DNA of 64,000 nucleotides. It comes from Belnapia arida (GTDB lineage Bacteria; Pseudomonadota; Alphaproteobacteria; Acetobacterales; Acetobacteraceae). The stretch lies in NCBI RefSeq assembly GCF_016773205.1, contig NZ_JAETWB010000001.1:1-64000 (forward strand), in the 5' to 3' direction. This document shows positions 8,140-16,243 of the stretch, piece after piece. The stretch's first letter is position 1. Every line of letters starts with the position of its first letter. The notes below the pieces were generated by a model. The model had not been told where the DNA came from and ran no database searches. It saw only the letters and a list, made by a program, of their open reading frames with translations. A program made the position numbers and the translations under genes.

Positions 8140-9266
8140 CACGCCGCCTCCAGCAGGGCCAGCGCCTCGCCGCGCCAGATGCCGAATCCCGTCACCAGCG
8201 CCTGCCCCGCCAGGCCCTCGCCGAGGGCGAGCGCGCCAAGCGCCAGGCTGGCCGGAAAGCTCGCCTCCACCCCATGCCCCAGCAGGTCGGCGGTGAAGTG
8301 CATCGGCCCCGGCTCCGGCAGCCCGGCGAGGAAGGCCCGCTCCTCCGCCAGCGCCTCCGGCATCCCGCTCGCGCCGGAGACCACCGCATGGCCCGGCCGC
8401 AGCGCCAGCCCCTCGGCCAGCGCGGCCGCGCTCGCCCGCGCGCTGTCCTCGCGCTGGCGCCGCGCCGCGCCGCTCCTGACCGCCGCCAGCCGCGCAAGGC
8501 ACGGCGCGCCGCGCGCCCGCGCATGCCGCCCGGTCTCCAGCACGAGGAAGGCGCCGATGCTCCCCGTCACCATGCCGCCGCCCGGCCGCTCGGCCAGCGG
8601 CGCCCAGTCCCCACGCCACAACCCACCCGAGGCCGCGTGCAGCAGCAGCATGTCCCACCGCCCCGCCACATAGGCCCCGCCGACCAGCGCCACCTCGCCC
8701 CGCCCCTCGGCGAGCCTGGCGGCCGCGATGCGCACCGCCTCCGCCCCCGCCGCCTCCTCGCCCATGATGGTGCGGGAGGAACCGGTGACGCCATGCACGA
8801 TGGAGATGTTGCCCGCCAGCAGGTTGGAGAGCTGCGCCAGGAACAGCGTCGGCCGGAGGCCGTTCGCCAGCCGCGCATTGAGCAGCGGCCCCGCCTCCTC
8901 GGGCGGCAGCGCGGCCAGCTCGGCGCAGATCGCCTCGTCGAGCACCACGTCCCGCTCCCCGCCGCCGGCCGCGACAAGCAGGTGCATCTCTCCCACCAGC
9001 CCCCGCGCCCCCGCATGGTCGAGCGCAAGGCCCGCCGCATAGGTGCCAAGCCGCTGCCAGGGCTCCATCTGCCGCTGGTCGCCCTTCTTCGGGATCTGCG
9101 CGTCGAAGGCGAGGGCGGGCATCGGATGGACGGGGAAGGGGGCGAAGCTCGCCGCATCCACCACCGGCTGCGCCGCCAGGTTGCGCAGCGCCGCCCGATG
9201 CACCTCCGCCCCCTCGCCGAGTGAGGAGGCAAGGCCGATGCCGGTGATCCAGACCGCCTCGCTCAT
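8139..9266 (-). CDS. fabF2XL: FabF2XL, ketoacyl-synthase-like subunit without catalytic cysteine
   Basis: The 375-residue protein starts with the ketoacyl synthase strand VWITGIGLASSLG but lacks the active-site Cys: the region aligned with TACATG reads VHGVTGSSRT. The first catalytic His is also lost (SGASGMP instead of AHGTGTP), while a GHG segment corresponding to the second His remains. This pattern resembles chain length factors, the inactive partners of type II polyketide synthases. In rhizobial acpXL clusters fabF2XL takes this place. It probably forms a heterodimer with FabF1XL and sets chain length; that is inference. It overlaps fabF1XL and fabZXL by ATGA. Confidence 0.85.
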   Translation of the reverse strand: MSEAVWITGIGLASSLGEGAEVHRAALRNLAAQPVVDAASFAPFPVHPMPALAFDAQIPKKGDQRQMEPWQRLGTYAAGLALDHAGARGLVGEMHLLVAAGGGERDVVLDEAICAELAALPPEEAGPLLNARLANGLRPTLFLAQLSNLLAGNISIVHGVTGSSRTIMGEEAAGAEAVRIAAARLAEGRGEVALVGGAYVAGRWDMLLLHAASGGLWRGDWAPLAERPGGGMVTGSIGAFLVLETGRHARARGAPCLARLAAVRSGAARRQREDSARASAAALAEGLALRPGHAVVSGASGMPEALAEERAFLAGLPEPGPMHFTADLLGHGVEASFPASLALGALALGEGLAGQALVTGFGIWRGEALALLEAA

Positions 9267-9715
9267 GCCCCGAGCCCGATCCGCGCCGCCTGCGCCCGCA
9301 TCGCCTCGGCGAGCGCCGGCGCGGGGAAGTCCTGCAGGCTGAACTTCATCTCGCGCACCTCGCAGATGCGATTGTCGGCACCGGTGATGGCGGCATCGGC
9401 GACGGCATAGCCCGAGCCCTCATGCACCAGCCGGGCGGTCACGGAGAGCCTTTCGCCCGGCCGGACGAAGCGGCGCAGCTTCAGCTCCCTGCTGCCGATC
9501 AGGAAGGCCATGCGGGCGAAGCCGAGCCGCGCCAGCAGCAGGTAGCCCGCGGCCTGCGCCATGGTCTCCAGCAACAGCACGCCGGGCACCAGCGGATGGC
9601 CGGGGAAATGCCCCTCGAAGACCGGGCTCGCCTCCGGCACCACCGCCTCGGCGACGATGGTTTCGGCATCGACCGAGACAACTCGGTCGATCATCCGGAA
9701 ATATTCGAGCTGCAC
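9263..9715 (-). CDS. fabZXL: 3-hydroxyacyl-ACP dehydratase FabZXL
   Basis: A hot-dog fold dehydratase of 150 residues. The signature FEGHFPGHPLVPGVL places the catalytic His at residue 36 and the Glu of LLLETMAQ at residue 50, the 14-residue spacing usual for FabZ. It removes water from 3-hydroxyacyl-ACP during elongation of the very long lipid A acyl chain. It lies four bases after acpXL and overlaps fabF2XL by ATGA. The general fatty acid fabZ of an alphaproteobacterium normally sits with lpxD and lpxA, so this copy is best read as the dedicated one. Confidence 0.88.
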   Translation of the reverse strand: MQLEYFRMIDRVVSVDAETIVAEAVVPEASPVFEGHFPGHPLVPGVLLLETMAQAAGYLLLARLGFARMAFLIGSRELKLRRFVRPGERLSVTARLVHEGSGYAVADAAITGADNRICEVREMKFSLQDFPAPALAEAMRAQAARIGLGA

Positions 9716-9719
9716 GGCG

Positions 9720-10004
9720 CTAACCGCCGGACTTGGCGGCCACCAGCTCCTCGATCCGCTTCGCCAGGTTCTCCATGACGAAGTAGCGCGAGGCCGGGGC
9801 GGCGCCCGAATTCACCTCCTGCGTCCAGGTCTCCACCGGCACCTTGATGCCGAAGTCCTTGTCGATGGCGAAGACGATGTCGAGGAAGTCGAGGCTGTCG
9901 ATGCCGAGATCCTCGATCACGTGGCTTTCCGGCCGGATCGTCTCGCGCGGGACGTCACTGGTCTCCGCGATGATGTCGGCGACGCGGTCGAACGCCGAGG
10001 CCAT
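9720..10004 (-). CDS. acpXL: Acyl carrier protein AcpXL
   Basis: A carrier protein of 94 residues with the phosphopantetheine site [10 protein letters not shown] (Ser37). The downstream segment [18 protein letters not shown] and the [17 protein letters not shown] end are specific to rhizobial AcpXL and not to housekeeping AcpP, which is about 78 residues. It carries the very-long-chain acyl group handed to lipid A by LpxXL. It is the first gene of the operon, divergent from an acyl-CoA dehydrogenase 129 bases away, and both promoters must lie in that gap. Confidence 0.92.
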   Translation of the reverse strand: MASAFDRVADIIAETSDVPRETIRPESHVIEDLGIDSLDFLDIVFAIDKDFGIKVPVETWTQEVNSGAAPASRYFVMENLAKRIEELVAAKSGG

Positions 10005-10103
10005 GGCTGTCTCCGGGCAGGGGCTGGTCAGGGGGTCTTGGCCCGAACCGCCGCCCTTGGCAAGCAAACAGGGCGGGAGCTTGCCCTGCCGCCCGGTCCG
10101 GCC

Positions 10104-10130
10104 GATCCTCCCGGCAACCGCGGGAGGATC
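10104..10130 (+). promoter_or_regulatory. Perfect hairpin enclosing the ribosome-binding site of the acyl-CoA dehydrogenase gene
   Basis: GATCCTCCCG (10104-10113) and CGGGAGGATC (10121-10130) form a perfect 10-bp stem with a 7-base loop. The 3' arm contains GGGAGG, the ribosome site of the gene starting at 10134. In the folded RNA the site would be closed. Alternative stems occur just upstream: CCGCCCT (10051-10057) with AGGGCGG (10070-10076), which competes with CAGGGC (10069-10074) pairing to GCCCTG (10083-10088). This may be translational control or a protein-binding dyad; which is not shown. Confidence 0.55.
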
Positions 10131-10133
10131 ACC

Positions 10134-11300
10134 ATGGATTTCGGCCTCAGCCCCGAGCAGGACGCGATCGTCGAGGGCGTCGCCGCCGTCTGCCGCCGCT
10201 TCGGCGACGACTACTGGCGCGACTGCGAGGCCGAGGCCCGCTTCCCCCGCGAGTTCCACCGCGCCATGGCCGAGGGCGGCTGGCTCGGCATCACCATGCC
10301 GGCCGAGCATGGCGGCGCCGGGCTCGGCGTGACGGAAGCGGCGCTGATGATGCACACCGTCGCCCGCCATGGCGGGGCGATGGGTGCGGCCTCGGCACTC
10401 CACATCAACATGTTCGGCCCGCACCCGATCGTCGTCCACGGCACCGCGGAGCAGAAGGCGCGCTGGATCCCCCGCCTCGTCGCCGGCACCGACCAGGCCT
10501 GCTTCGGCGTCACCGAGCCGAATGCGGGGCTGGATACCACCAGCATCACCACCTTCGCGGAGAAGGTGCCCGGCGGCTACCGCGTCAACGGCCGGAAGAT
10601 CTGGACCTCGACGGCCCAGGTCGCCAACAAGATCATGCTGCTGACCCGCACCACGCGGAAGGAAGAGGCGCGGCGCCCCTCGCAGGGCATCACCCTCTTC
10701 TACACCGACCTCGACCGCACCCGCGTCGAGGTGCAGCGCATACCGAAGATGGGCCGCGCCGCCGTCGATTCGAACATGATCTTCATCGACGACCTGTTCA
10801 TCCCGGAGGAGGACCGCATCGGCGAGGAGGGCCGCGGCTTCTCCTACATCCTCGACAGCCTGAACCCCGAGCGCATCCTGATCGCCGCCGAGGCCATCGC
10901 CATCGGCCGCGACGCGCTGGACCGCGCCAGCCGCTATGCGCGGGAGCGCAGCGTCTTCGGCCGGCCGATCGGCCAGAACCAGGCGATCCAGCACCCGCTC
11001 GCCGAATGCTGGACCGGGCTCGAGAGCGCCTGGATGATGGCGATGAAGGCAGCCTGGCTCTACGACTCCGGCCGCGCCTGCGGCGCCGAGGCCAATGCGG
11101 CGAAGCTGCTCGGCGCGCGGGCCGGCTACGAGGCCTGCCTCCGCGCCATGCTGACCCATGGCGGCATGGGCTATGCGCGCGAATACGTGGTCGAGCGCCT
11201 GCTGCGCGAGGTGATGATCTGCCGCATCGCGCCCGTCTCGGAGCAGATGATCCTCTCCTTCATCGCCGAGCGCGTGCTGGAGCAGCCGAAGAGCTACTGA
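10134..11300 (+). CDS. Acyl-CoA dehydrogenase
   Basis: A flavin dehydrogenase of 388 residues. It opens with [15 protein letters not shown], has the first ACAD signature near [16 protein letters not shown] and the second near the C-terminus ([22 protein letters not shown]). It oxidises an acyl-CoA to the 2,3-enoyl-CoA and passes electrons to electron transfer flavoprotein. The chain-length specificity is not readable. It is divergent from acpXL. GGGAGG precedes the ATG at 10134 but is buried in a perfect hairpin, which suggests controlled translation. Its stop codon forms the palindrome TGATCA with the stop of the convergent sugar permease gene, so the two genes abut without a base between. 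Confidence 0.88.
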   Translation: MDFGLSPEQDAIVEGVAAVCRRFGDDYWRDCEAEARFPREFHRAMAEGGWLGITMPAEHGGAGLGVTEAALMMHTVARHGGAMGAASALHINMFGPHPIVVHGTAEQKARWIPRLVAGTDQACFGVTEPNAGLDTTSITTFAEKVPGGYRVNGRKIWTSTAQVANKIMLLTRTTRKEEARRPSQGITLFYTDLDRTRVEVQRIPKMGRAAVDSNMIFIDDLFIPEEDRIGEEGRGFSYILDSLNPERILIAAEAIAIGRDALDRASRYARERSVFGRPIGQNQAIQHPLAECWTGLESAWMMAMKAAWLYDSGRACGAEANAAKLLGARAGYEACLRAMLTHGGMGYAREYVVERLLREVMICRIAPVSEQMILSFIAERVLEQPKSY

Positions 11301-12290
11301 TCACTCGGCGGCCGCCACCGCCCCCTTCGCCGCCACCCGCGCCGGCGCCGACCTGCGCCGCGCGAGCTGCCGGTCGGCCAGCGCGCCGATCAGGATCACG
11401 CCGCCCATCACCGCGAAATTGAGCGAGGAGGGGATGCCGAGGATGTTCACCAGGTTCTGCAGGACCTGCAGCAGCACCGTCCCCAGCACGATCCCGAGCA
11501 CGCTGCCCTCGCCGCCGCGCAGCGAACAGCCGCCGAGCACGGCGGCGGCGATCGCATAGAGCTCGTAGAAATTGCCGAAGGAGGAGGGCGAGACGGAGCT
11601 GGTGTAGAAGACCAGCAGCAGCGCCGAGATCCCCGCCAGCAGCCCGCCCAGCACATAGGCGCCCGTCACCACCGCGCCGGTGCGGATGCCGGAATACCGC
11701 GCCGCCTCCTCGTTCCGCCCGACGGCGAAGAGGTACCGCCCGAAGACCGAGCGATGCAGCACCACGCCGACGATGACGGCGACGATCACCAGCGCGAAGA
11801 AGCTGTGCGGCACGCCGTAGCTGCGCCCCGCCGCCAGCCAGGCCAGCCCGTCGAGCCCCTCGGCATAGCCGAGGCTGATGGTGGAATCGCCCGTGTAGTA
11901 GCGCGCCGCGCCGCGGTAGATCAGCAGGCCGCAGAGCGTCACGACGAAGGGCTGCAGCCCGAGCCGCGTGACCAGCAGCCCATGCACCAGCCCCATCAGC
12001 AGGCCGAGCGCCAGCACGACGAGCACGGCGATGGGCCAGGCCACGCCCATATTCGCGGTGAGATCGAGGAAGACCACGCCGAGCAGCGCGAACATCGAGC
12101 CGACCGAAAGGTCGATCCCCCCGGTGATGACGATCAATCCCTGGCCGATCGAGAAGATGCCGAACAGGCCGATGAGGTTGGCCATGTTCATCAGGTTGAC
12201 GGTCGAGAGGAATTGCGGATTCAGCGTCGCCGTAATGGCCGCGATGGCAACGATGAGGACCGCGAGGCCGAGTTCCTTCCGCCCCATCAC
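11301..12290 (-). CDS. Sugar ABC transporter permease (RbsC/XylH type)
   Basis: A highly hydrophobic protein of 329 residues with about nine or ten membrane segments. It carries GGIDLSVGSM near residue 55 and the EAA-like loop RNEEAARYSGI near residue 190, both typical of BPD_transp_2 permeases of the ribose/xylose family. It forms the inner-membrane channel together with the ATPase gene upstream, which it overlaps by four bases. It ends immediately beside the stop of the convergent acyl-CoA dehydrogenase gene. The transported sugar cannot be told from sequence. Confidence 0.88.
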   Translation of the reverse strand: MMGRKELGLAVLIVAIAAITATLNPQFLSTVNLMNMANLIGLFGIFSIGQGLIVITGGIDLSVGSMFALLGVVFLDLTANMGVAWPIAVLVVLALGLLMGLVHGLLVTRLGLQPFVVTLCGLLIYRGAARYYTGDSTISLGYAEGLDGLAWLAAGRSYGVPHSFFALVIVAVIVGVVLHRSVFGRYLFAVGRNEEAARYSGIRTGAVVTGAYVLGGLLAGISALLLVFYTSSVSPSSFGNFYELYAIAAAVLGGCSLRGGEGSVLGIVLGTVLLQVLQNLVNILGIPSSLNFAVMGGVILIGALADRQLARRRSAPARVAAKGAVAAAE

Positions 12291-13813
12291 ACCGCCTCCA
12301 CGGTTGCCATGTGCTGCTCCGGCCGCTGCCCGGTGGCGAGGCGGAGGATGTTCGGCTCGTTCACCTCATGGCGCGCGAGAGTGCCGGCGATCCGGCCCTC
12401 ATGCATCACCGCGACCCGGTCGCTCACGCCGATGACCTCCTCCATGTCGCTGCTGATCATCAGCACGGCGACGCCGCGGTCGGCGAGGCCGCGCATCAGC
12501 GCGTAGATCTCGCCCTTGGCGCCGACATCGACGCCGCGCGTCGGCTCGTCGAAGATCAGCGCGCGCGGCCGCATCGCCAGCCACTTGCCGAGCACCACCT
12601 TCTGCTGGTTGCCGCCCGAGAGCGTGCCCGCCCGCACCGCGACGCCCGGCGCCCGGATCCGCAGCGATTGCCGCTGCGCCTCCGCCGCCCGCGCCTCGGA
12701 GCCGCCGCTCACCAGCCCGGCCCGGGCATGGCCGTCGAGGTCGGGCAGCGAGACGTTCTCGGCGATCGACATGTCGAGCACGAGGCCGGAGCGCTTGCGG
12801 TCCTCCGGCACCAGGTAGATGCCCTGCGCGATCGCCTCGCGTGGGCTGCCGATGCGCAACTCCTCCCCGCCGAGGCTGATCCGCCCGGCCAGCGCCGGCT
12901 CCACGCCGAACAGCGCCCGCGCCAGCGAGGTCCGCCCCGCGCCCACCAGCCCGGCGAGGCCGAGGATCTCCCCCGGCCGCAAGGCGAGGTCGATGCTGCG
13001 GTCGGGGAAGGCCTCCGTTACCAACCCCTCGATGCGCAACCCGCCACCCTCCCGCGGCACCGCGGCAGGCGGGGTGTAGAGCGACTTCAGGTCGCGCCCG
13101 ATCATCAGCCGCGTCATCGTCGCATGGTTGATCTCGCCGCGGGCCAGATGGCCGACGACCCGACCGTCGCGCAGGCAGGTGACGCGGTCGGCGCAGGTGG
13201 TGATCTCGCCGAGCCGGTGGCTGATGTAGATAATGCCCGTCCCTGCCTCGCGCAGCGCCGCGATGGTCGCCAGCAGGCGGTCCGTCTCCGACAGCGTCAG
13301 GCTGCTGGTCGGCTCGTCCAAGATGATGATGCGCGCCTGCATCGACAGCGCGCGGGCGATCTCCACCATCTGCCGCTGGGCGATGGAGAGCGTGGCGACC
13401 GGCGCCTCCGGCCCGAAATCCGCGCCGAGCCGCGCCAGCAGCGGCGCGACGGCGGCCCGTGCCGCCCGCCGGTCTACCAGCCGCAGCGGCCCGCCCCAGA
13501 CCGGCTCCCGCCCCATCAGCACATTGGCCGCGACATCCAGGTTGTCGAAGACCGAGAGCTCCTGATGGACGAAGGCGATGCCCTGCGCCCCCGCTTCGGC
13601 GACGCTGAGCTGCGGGAAGTCCCGCCCGTGCAGGCGGATGCGCCCGGCATCCGGCCGCACCACGCCGCCCAGCACCTTCATCAGCGTGCTCTTGCCGGCC
13701 CCGTTCTCGCCGACCAGGCCGAGCACCTCGCCGGCTGCAAGATGCAGCGAGACATCGTCGAGCGCGCGGACGCCGGGATACGACTTGCCGATCCCCTCCA
13801 GCTCGAGCAGCAC
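12287..13813 (-). CDS. Sugar ABC transporter ATPase with two nucleotide-binding domains (RbsA/XylG type)
   Basis: A protein of 508 residues with two fused ATPase domains. The first has GENGAGKST as Walker A and a TLSIAQRQMVEIARAL signature. The second has a degenerate GLVGAGRTS Walker A and a proper LSGGNQQKVVLGKWL signature followed by IFDEPTRGVD. This asymmetry is normal for the RbsA/MglA/XylG family. The start is set at the GTG at 13813, directly before the conserved LLELEGIGKSYPG. An earlier ATG at 13864 would overlap the binding-protein gene by 50 bases. It energises the permease encoded next. Confidence 0.88.
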   Translation of the reverse strand: MLLELEGIGKSYPGVRALDDVSLHLAAGEVLGLVGENGAGKSTLMKVLGGVVRPDAGRIRLHGRDFPQLSVAEAGAQGIAFVHQELSVFDNLDVAANVLMGREPVWGGPLRLVDRRAARAAVAPLLARLGADFGPEAPVATLSIAQRQMVEIARALSMQARIIILDEPTSSLTLSETDRLLATIAALREAGTGIIYISHRLGEITTCADRVTCLRDGRVVGHLARGEINHATMTRLMIGRDLKSLYTPPAAVPREGGGLRIEGLVTEAFPDRSIDLALRPGEILGLAGLVGAGRTSLARALFGVEPALAGRISLGGEELRIGSPREAIAQGIYLVPEDRKRSGLVLDMSIAENVSLPDLDGHARAGLVSGGSEARAAEAQRQSLRIRAPGVAVRAGTLSGGNQQKVVLGKWLAMRPRALIFDEPTRGVDVGAKGEIYALMRGLADRGVAVLMISSDMEEVIGVSDRVAVMHEGRIAGTLARHEVNEPNILRLATGQRPEQHMATVEAV

Positions 13814-13814
13814 G

Positions 13815-14774
13815 CTAGCTGCTCCGCAGCAAGCCCCGCATGTAGGACTGGAACTCGCCGACATTGGTCTTGTCGATGACCTTGGTCTCGACGATGTCCT
13901 GCTTGCCGGCGGGAATCCAGCCGCGGTCGCCGTTGACCACGCGGATCAGCCCCTTCATCGAGCGGTAGCCGAATTCGTAGGGCTGCTGCACCACGGTCGA
14001 GTGGATGGTACCGTCGGCGACGCCGCGCAAGGTCAGCGCATCCTCGTCGAAGCCGACGATCTTCACCTGACCCTGCCGCCCGGCCTCGCGCACCGCCTGG
14101 TAGATCTGCGGCGTGTTGTAGGCCCAGAGGCCGACCATCATCTTCAGGTCGCGCTCGCGCGACAGCGCATCCTCGGCATTGCGCCGGGCGCGGGCGAAGT
14201 CGCTCTCGTCGGTGCGGATGTCGGCGATCTGGATGTTGCCGCCCTGCAGCGCCTCGCGGATGCCCTGCACGCGCTCCCGCGCATTGTCGGCATCCATGGT
14301 GCCGACGAAGAGCATGGCGCGGCCGCCCTCGGGCATCGCCTGCTTCATCTGCTCGCCGGCGCGGCGCCCGGCGGCGACGTTGTCCGTGCCGATATAGAGC
14401 ATGCGCTTGCTCGCCGGCGCGTCGCTGTCCGTGGTGAACAGCACCGACTGCTCGGCGACGCGGTTCAGCACGTCGGTCTGGCTCGCCGGGTTGATGGCGG
14501 AGATGGCGACGCCCGCGACCTTGCGCGCCAGCAGCTCGTCCAGGATGCGGCGCTGCTCCGCGGCGCTCGCCTGGCTCGGGATGATCATCTCCATGTCGAA
14601 ATCGGGATGCTCGCGGTTCGCCTTCTCGATCCCGCGCCGCGCGATGGTCCAGAAATCGGCCGAGACATTGACGACGAAGGCGAGGCTCTTCCTGGCCTGC
14701 GCCCGGACCGCCGGGGCGGCCAAGCCGAAAGCCAGGCTGCCACCCGCCAGCAAATGGAAATCGCGCCGCTTCAT
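13815..14774 (-). CDS. Sugar ABC transporter substrate-binding protein
   Basis: A periplasmic binding protein of 319 residues. The signal peptide starts with KRRDFHLL and continues into a Gly/Ala-rich hydrophobic run ending VRAQA, which resembles a Tat signal. The mature part has the family 4 features of ribose-type binding proteins: AFVVNVSADFW at its start, SAINPA, IGTDN, and VGFDEDALTLRGV in the C-terminal lobe. It is the first gene of the three-gene operon. An AT-rich dyad at 14870-14885 lies about 95 bases upstream and may serve in its regulation. Confidence 0.87.
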   Translation of the reverse strand: MKRRDFHLLAGGSLAFGLAAPAVRAQARKSLAFVVNVSADFWTIARRGIEKANREHPDFDMEMIIPSQASAAEQRRILDELLARKVAGVAISAINPASQTDVLNRVAEQSVLFTTDSDAPASKRMLYIGTDNVAAGRRAGEQMKQAMPEGGRAMLFVGTMDADNARERVQGIREALQGGNIQIADIRTDESDFARARRNAEDALSRERDLKMMVGLWAYNTPQIYQAVREAGRQGQVKIVGFDEDALTLRGVADGTIHSTVVQQPYEFGYRSMKGLIRVVNGDRGWIPAGKQDIVETKVIDKTNVGEFQSYMRGLLRSS

Positions 14775-14869
14775 GCCTCACTCCCTTGAACGTCCCGGCA
14801 CTGTCGCACCGTGCGCCCCGTTGGCCGGGGCTCTCGCTCAGGGGAGGGTAGGGGGGATGCAGCGCGATT

Positions 14870-14885
14870 GAATACTCAAATATTC
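14870..14885 (-). promoter_or_regulatory. AT-rich dyad upstream of the sugar ABC operon
   Basis: On the minus strand this reads GAATATTTGAGTATTC: GAATA and TATTC arms flank a six-base centre. It is the only clearly AT-rich patch in the 124-base gap between the binding-protein gene and the M16 peptidase gene, which also read in the same direction. It may be an operator or promoter part. The regulator is unknown and none is encoded beside the operon. Confidence 0.35.
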
Positions 14886-14898
14886 GCTCGCGCGTCCG

Positions 14899-16161
14899 TC
14901 AGCGGAGGCTGGCAGCGATCTCCCCGACGCCCGGCACCTTCCCCGCCGGGCCGAGCAGGGCCAGCGTCGGCGTGCCACGGAAGGCGAGGCTCGCCGCCTC
15001 CTGCACCTGCTCGATAGTGACGGCGGCGATCTTCGCCTTGGTCTCCTCGATCGGGATGATGCGGCCATGCACCTGGATCTGCCGCGCCAGCTGCTCGGTG
15101 CGGCTGCCGGTGCTCTCGAGGCTCATCAGCAGGCTGGCGCGGAGCTGCGCCTTGGCGCGGTTGAGCTCGTCCTGCGTCACGGAGGTCTGCACCTTGCGCA
15201 GCTCCTCGAGCGTGACGGGCACCAGCTCCTCCGCCTCCGCCTCGCCGGTGCCGGCATAGACGGCGAAGAGGCCGCTGTCGTCGAAGGGATGTGCGAAGGA
15301 GTAGATCGAGTAGACCAGGCCGCGCTTCTCGCGAATCTCCTGGAACAGCCGCGAGGACATCCCGCCCCCGAGCAGCGTGCTCAGCAGCAGCGAGGGATAG
15401 TGCAGCCGGTCCTTGTAGCCGCAGGAGGGGAAGCCGAGGACGATATGCACCTGGTCGAGGTCGCGCTCCTCGCGGAACTCGCCGCCGGCGTAGCGCGCGG
15501 CCTCGGGCGGGGGAGGGGCGACGGTCGGCAGGTCGCGGAAGTGCTGCTCCACCAGCCCGAGCAGCCGGTCGTGGTCGAGCGCGCCGGCGGCGGCGACCAC
15601 CATGCGCTCCGGCCCGTAATGGTGCTGCATGTAGCCGGTCAGCGCTTCGCGCTTCATCCGCTTGATGACATCCTCGGTGCCGAGGGTCGGGCGGCCCATC
15701 GGCTGGCCCGGATAGGCCGTGGCCTGGAAGTGGTCGAAGACGATGTCGTCCGGCGTGTCGTTGGCCTGGCCGATCTCCTGCAGGATGACGCCGCGCTCGC
15801 GCTCCAGCTCGTCCGGGATGAAGGTCGAATGCGTCAGGATGTCGCCGATGATGTCGGCGGCGAGCGGCAGGTCCTCCTTCAGCACCTTGCAGTAATAGGC
15901 GGTCTGCTCGCGGGCGGTGTAGGCATTCAGGTGGCCGCCGACATTCTCCATCTCGCGGGCGATGGCAGCCGCGTCGCGCGTCGCCGTGCCCTTGAAGGCC
16001 ATGTGCTCGAGGAAGTGGGAGACGCCGTTCTCCGGCTCGCTCTCATGGCGGGTGCCGGCGGAGACATAGGCGCCGAAGGACACGGTCTCGACCCGCGGCA
16101 TGGCCTCGGAGACGACGGTAAGGCCATTGGCGAGGCGGGTGACGCGGATGGCTTCGGACAT
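14899..16161 (-). CDS. M16-family zinc peptidase (mitochondrial processing peptidase-like)
   Basis: A peptidase of 420 residues with the inverted zinc motif HFLEH near residue 50 and the more distant Glu of the ERGVILQEIGQ helix, as in pitrilysin and mitochondrial processing peptidase beta. The second, inactive-lobe half includes the GGGMSSRLFQEIREKRGLVYSI segment. It lies 82 bases after thrC on the same strand. The thrC-mpp pair is a frequent neighbourhood in Rhodospirillales and related orders, where the genes often follow the cox operon; here the oxidase genes are 30 kb away. It is probably cytoplasmic or periplasmic; no signal peptide is seen. Confidence 0.9.
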   Translation of the reverse strand: MSEAIRVTRLANGLTVVSEAMPRVETVSFGAYVSAGTRHESEPENGVSHFLEHMAFKGTATRDAAAIAREMENVGGHLNAYTAREQTAYYCKVLKEDLPLAADIIGDILTHSTFIPDELERERGVILQEIGQANDTPDDIVFDHFQATAYPGQPMGRPTLGTEDVIKRMKREALTGYMQHHYGPERMVVAAAGALDHDRLLGLVEQHFRDLPTVAPPPPEAARYAGGEFREERDLDQVHIVLGFPSCGYKDRLHYPSLLLSTLLGGGMSSRLFQEIREKRGLVYSIYSFAHPFDDSGLFAVYAGTGEAEAEELVPVTLEELRKVQTSVTQDELNRAKAQLRASLLMSLESTGSRTEQLARQIQVHGRIIPIEETKAKIAAVTIEQVQEAASLAFRGTPTLALLGPAGKVPGVGEIAASLR

Positions 16162-16243
16162 GGGGGACCTTGTGCTGGGGGAAGAGGTCATCGGAAGGAT
16201 ATGGGGCGGTGGCCGGGCTTCGGCGAGGGATAGGGCCAGCCGG

